From: JAIPAN01 sp040403555
GTDB taxonomy: Bacteria > Bacteroidota > Bacteroidia > Sphingobacteriales > Sphingobacteriaceae
Direction: 5' to 3'
Assembly (NCBI GenBank): GCA_040403555.1
Contig: JBBAKN010000003.1
Location: forward strand, 1-64,000
Length of the DNA: 64,000 nucleotides
Shown: positions 60,747 to 64,000 of the stretch, piece by piece
Position numbering within the stretch: position 1 is the first letter of the stretch
Layout of the letters: every line of letters begins with the position of its first letter
Position numbers and translations under genes: made by a program
The notes under the pieces: generated by a model
Told to the model about the DNA's origin: nothing
The model's input: only the letters and a program-made list of their open reading frames with translations
The model's database searches: none

Positions 60747-61888
60747 TAGCCTTTTTTTACATTTTTTATAGACCAAAATGCACCACCAATACCCAAAAGT
60801 ACCAGTAGCGACGAAATGAGTTCGGCTTGGGTAAAGCTAAGGCCAGCAACATGATATTTAGAATTTACACGGATAAGTTCGATGGTAAAGCGCTCCAATC
60901 CATTTAAAATTAAATAGATTGAAAATAAAAGTCCAGGAGCATGAATACGCTTACGAATTGACCAAAGGAAAGCGAATAAGGCCAAACAAATTATAGATTC
61001 ATACAAGGCAGTAGGATAAACCGGCATAGGTAATTCGGAACAAAAACGACCTACACAATCTTTAATAGGAGCACCTTCGTTAATTACATTATGCGGATAG
61101 GTAGTTGACCACAACCAATCGGGCAACCAGCTAGGTTTTGAGGCTAAGTTTGGAATTCCCCAATCACCATCGCCAGAGAGATGACAACCCATACGGCCAA
61201 TACTATACGCTAGCATCAAACCGGGGCCGCCCACATCGAGCATGTGCAGCGGCTTAATTCCGTTTTTATTGGTAATATATAATACGCCAGCACCACCACA
61301 AATTAAACCTCCGTAAAAAGTTAATCCACTAAACGATAAAAGCGCATCAATCGGATCTTTTACAAAATCATCTAGATACTCTAGATTATGAAAAATTTTA
61401 GCTCCTAAAAATCCGGTAACTGCCGCCCAAACTAAAATAGTACTCATTTGTTGGTAAGGATGAACAGTTTCGTTCACTTCTTTAGGTTTAGGTAATAGCT
61501 GATCGTTTTTTTCTTTATAGGTCCAATAGCTTAGTAGAGCCGCTAACACTAAACCGCCCAAAAAACTACCTTGAGTAGACAATATGGCTTCTTGCGGATT
61601 GGCAGTAAAAACAGCATAGTTTAATACTGCATAACCTAATTTATATCCGATTAAAAAACCAAAAAATGCATTAGAAGACAGCTCAAAAAAGCTAGCAGGT
61701 TTACCAATTGTTATCTTTTGAGTGATGGCTTTTAATAGGCCTAAGGCTTCTTTTCGTTTTAGTTCTTCGCTAAAAGCCCAATAACCGCCTGCAAAAGCTA
61801 GGGCTACAAAAAAACCGAATGTTTGAATAGGCAATGGAATGTGAATACCAGTTAAGTATTCAATAAGATAGGTGATAGTTGGAAACAT
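60746..61888 (-). CDS. lgt: Prolipoprotein diacylglyceryl transferase
   Basis: 380 residues with about seven membrane helices. The Lgt signature (GRMGCHLSGDGDWG, about 232-245) and the essential PVYPTALYES segment are present. It attaches diacylglycerol to lipobox cysteines. Longer than E. coli Lgt (291) because of an extra soluble loop around residues 45-60 and 120-145, usual in Bacteroidota. 17 bp after mtaB. Confidence 0.93.
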   Translation of the reverse strand: MFPTITYLIEYLTGIHIPLPIQTFGFFVALAFAGGYWAFSEELKRKEALGLLKAITQKITIGKPASFFELSSNAFFGFLIGYKLGYAVLNYAVFTANPQEAILSTQGSFLGGLVLAALLSYWTYKEKNDQLLPKPKEVNETVHPYQQMSTILVWAAVTGFLGAKIFHNLEYLDDFVKDPIDALLSFSGLTFYGGLICGGAGVLYITNKNGIKPLHMLDVGGPGLMLAYSIGRMGCHLSGDGDWGIPNLASKPSWLPDWLWSTTYPHNVINEGAPIKDCVGRFCSELPMPVYPTALYESIICLALFAFLWSIRKRIHAPGLLFSIYLILNGLERFTIELIRVNSKYHVAGLSFTQAELISSLLVLLGIGGAFWSIKNVKKG

Positions 61889-61905
61889 AGGCTAAATATA
61901 GCGAT

Positions 61906-63231
61906 TTATATGTGTGAGATAAGTTCGTTTACTTCCAAAATTTCAACATCTCCATCGGCAGCAATCGCGGTTAAAACTGCAAGTTTAATTTCGTTTACGT
62001 TTAAAGGATTGTAGGGCGTTTTTACCTTAACGTAATTTCTGGTAAAACCGTGCATGTAACCATCTTTTTGGTCGGCTTCAAAAAGCACTTCTGCGGTACT
62101 TCCCAATTGGCTTTCGTAAAAAGCACGCCGCTTCTTCTCCGAAAGTATGTGGAGCATTTTATTCCGATCTGCTCGTTGGCTACCCGGAACCGAATCTGGT
62201 AATTCAATAGCGGGTGTATTTTCACGTTCTGAATAGGTAAATACGTGCAAATACGAGATAGCTAAGTCGTTTAAAAAGTTGTAAGTATCTAAAAAATCTT
62301 CTCGAGTTTCGCCCGGGAAGCCCACAATTACATCTACTCCAATACAGCAATCGGGCACCAGCTCCTTGATAGCAGTTACTCGTTCGGTATACAATTCGCA
62401 GCGGTAACGGCGGCGCATCAGGCCTAGAATTTTATTGTTGCCAGATTGTAAAGGAATGTGAAAATGCGGCACAAATCGTTTCGATTGGGCCACAAATTCA
62501 ATAATCTCGTTAGTTAAGAGGTTTGGCTCGATAGAGGAAATACGAATTCGATCAATTCCTTCAACCTCATCTAAAGCGGTAATGAGATCTAAAAATCGAT
62601 CTTCACGCTCACCATTTCGGATACCAAAATCACCTAAATTAACACCGGTTAATACAATTTCTTTTACACCCGATTCGGCAATTTCTTTAGCCTGTGCTAG
62701 CACTTCGGCAATGGTATTGCTACGGCTAGCCCCACGAGCTAAGGGGATGGTGCAAAACGTGCAGGAATAATCGCAGCCATCTTGTACTTTTAAAAAGGTG
62801 CGGGTACGATCTCCGTAGGAATAAGAACCGATAAATTCTTGCGTAGCCTCAATAGGGCTATTGAATATATGTGCCTTTTCATTTTTAGTTAAATCAGTAA
62901 TATGCGCTACCAAATTAAATTTTTCGGCGGCACCAAATACAGCGTCTACACCCGGTATTTGAGAAATTTCTTGAGGTTTTAATTGTGCATAACAGCCGAC
63001 AATGGCTACATAGGCATTAGGCGAATACTTTAGCGCTTCTTTCACCACTTTTCGGCACTTTTTATCGGCATGGTCGGTTACCGAACAGGTATTAATCACA
63101 TATACATCGGCAGCATCGGTAAAATTTACCACTTCAAATCCTGCTTCGGCAAAAGAGCGGCCAATGGTAGAGGTTTCAGAATAATTTAACTTACAGCCTA
63201 AGGTGTAAAATGCGACTTTTTTAGTGCTCAT
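61906..63231 (-). CDS. mtaB: tRNA t6A37 methylthiotransferase
   Basis: 441 residues from the ATG at 63231 (an in-frame TTG lies three codons upstream). UPF0004 domain with three cluster cysteines (LGCKLN, NTCSVTD, GCYAQ), radical SAM motif (CDYSCTFC, about 155-162) and a C-terminal TRAM domain. It adds methylthio to t6A37 of tRNA-Lys. First gene of mtaB-lgt-suhB-haem. Confidence 0.93.
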   Translation of the reverse strand: MSTKKVAFYTLGCKLNYSETSTIGRSFAEAGFEVVNFTDAADVYVINTCSVTDHADKKCRKVVKEALKYSPNAYVAIVGCYAQLKPQEISQIPGVDAVFGAAEKFNLVAHITDLTKNEKAHIFNSPIEATQEFIGSYSYGDRTRTFLKVQDGCDYSCTFCTIPLARGASRSNTIAEVLAQAKEIAESGVKEIVLTGVNLGDFGIRNGEREDRFLDLITALDEVEGIDRIRISSIEPNLLTNEIIEFVAQSKRFVPHFHIPLQSGNNKILGLMRRRYRCELYTERVTAIKELVPDCCIGVDVIVGFPGETREDFLDTYNFLNDLAISYLHVFTYSERENTPAIELPDSVPGSQRADRNKMLHILSEKKRRAFYESQLGSTAEVLFEADQKDGYMHGFTRNYVKVKTPYNPLNVNEIKLAVLTAIAADGDVEILEVNELISHI

Positions 63232-63237
63232 GCTTGG

Positions 63238-63245
63238 CAAAAATA
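63238..63245 (-). promoter_or_regulatory. -7 box (TATTTTTG) for mtaB operon
   Basis: Minus-strand TATTTTTG 6 bp before the mtaB ATG, within the 27-bp gap after ubiX. Confidence 0.4.
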
Positions 63246-63258
63246 CGATTATAACCCA

Positions 63259-63831
63259 TTATTTTTCTTTGCCCCAACGGTACGAGCTATGTTCAAAACC
63301 GGCTAAATCAATTACTCTATTTATTACTGTTAGGGCCAATTCTTCCATAGTTTGAGGCTTGCTGTAAAAAGAAGGACTAGCCGGGCAAATAATTCCTCCG
63401 GCTTCGGTAACAGTTTTCATATTGTTAATATGTATTAGGCTGTAAGGGGTATCACGGGCTACTAAAATCAATTTTCTACGCTCTTTCAGTATCACATCGG
63501 CTGCTCGGGTGGTTAAATCGTTAGATACACCACTGGCAATTCTCCCCAAGGTGCCCATAGAACAAGGACAAATAATCATGGTATCGTATTTAGCAGAACC
63601 CGAAGCAAAAGGTGCCATAAAATCAGTTGCGTCATAAAAAGTAAAGCCGTAATCTAGATACGATGTATCACCTAATTCTTCATGCCAAACCAATTTCGCA
63701 TTATCAGAAAAAATAATTCCTACACTCTCCCACTGATCTTTTAGTTCTACGAGCGTATCAAATAATACCTTAGCATAAATGGCGCCACTGGCACCTCCTA
63801 CCGATATAACCAACTTCTTCTTCTGAATCAT
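63259..63831 (-). CDS. ubiX: Flavin prenyltransferase
   Basis: 190 residues of UbiX/Pad1 type: VGGASGAIYAKVL at the N-terminus, PCSMGTLGRIASGVSNDL, and RDTPYSLIHINNMKTV. It makes prenylated FMN for UbiD-type decarboxylases; no ubiD gene is in view. The ATG is at 63831, 4 bp after a -7 box. Confidence 0.93.
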   Translation of the reverse strand: MIQKKKLVISVGGASGAIYAKVLFDTLVELKDQWESVGIIFSDNAKLVWHEELGDTSYLDYGFTFYDATDFMAPFASGSAKYDTMIICPCSMGTLGRIASGVSNDLTTRAADVILKERRKLILVARDTPYSLIHINNMKTVTEAGGIICPASPSFYSKPQTMEELALTVINRVIDLAGFEHSSYRWGKEK

Positions 63832-63835
63832 AGGG

Positions 63836-63843
63836 CAAAAATA
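63836..63843 (-). promoter_or_regulatory. -7 box (TATTTTTG) for ubiX
   Basis: Minus-strand TATTTTTG ending 4 bp before the ubiX ATG; message would be leaderless or nearly so. Confidence 0.4.
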
Positions 63844-64000
63844 CTAAACAGAGTGCAGTAAACATAAAAAAAGGGCCAAATACACGTATTCGGACTTACA
63901 TCTATATATGAAAAACTTGCCCACGAATGTGCAAGCCAAAATTTAGAAATAAAATATAAGTTTGAACTAGATTTTTAAGAAAAATATACTATATAAATAC

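Overview
The window comes from a member of the phylum Bacteroidota, probably a Sphingobacteriales/Chitinophagales-type soil or water organism; family and genus cannot be fixed from sequence alone. Supporting signs are an RteC-type regulator, a GH92 glycosidase, a CarboxypepD_reg-type secreted protein, -7 boxes of the TAnnTTTG type just ahead of many genes, and few Shine-Dalgarno sites.

Positions 1-18300 look like part of an integrative/conjugative element. On the left are a SNF2-like helicase (cut by the window edge) and a RecA-like ATPase. On the right, all on the minus strand, are an XRE regulator, DinD, the stump of a type I methylase gene (hsdM), a Toprim primase-helicase, a small excisionase-like HTH protein and a frameshifted rteC. 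No integrase, relaxase or tra gene is in view. Into this backbone is set a visibly more A/T-rich block, 4.9-12.55 kb, bordered by gene remnants: a SHOCT-domain tail on the left, and a dead IS481-type transposase plus the hsdM stump on the right.

That block is the most interesting part of the window: an apparently uncharacterised RiPP-type biosynthetic cluster. It has a radical SAM/SPASM enzyme, two 82-residue precursor peptides with an identical eight-cysteine pattern, a membrane M50 protease, an unknown protein, and a convergent pair made of a secreted CarboxypepD_reg protein and a 687-residue fusion. The fusion joins an isoprenyl-diphosphate-synthase-like domain (DDxxD motifs) to a class II terpene-cyclase-like domain (DxDD, QW-like repeats). 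The two precursor genes lie on either side of the terpene pair, which suggests that all of it is one system. The product might be a cysteine-crosslinked peptide, possibly with an isoprenoid part; this is inference.

Positions 18317-23227 form a six-gene minus-strand operon: zinc-ribbon protein, UDG-like protein, coiled-coil/zinc protein with perfect 22-residue repeats, two-TM protein, KAP P-loop NTPase and DUF481 outer-membrane protein. It resembles an accessory or defence island, but no function is proven.

From 23.6 kb to the end the window is ordinary chromosome: cold-shock protein, FUSC transporter, queuosine-precursor transporter, amidase, GH92 mannosidase, PBP1A, a TolB-propeller/barrel protein, an S24-type repressor with a clear operator, hbd, an operon with FKBP, kynureninase, a TspO-like protein and an HDAC-like protein, fRMsr, a cobalamin-riboswitch-controlled TonB receptor, purK-purE-pdxH, an ECF sigma factor paired with an anti-sigma/protease fusion, a complete RND efflux operon with its TetR regulator, purB, an Nfu protein, and an mtaB-lgt-IMPase-haem protein operon followed upstream by ubiX.
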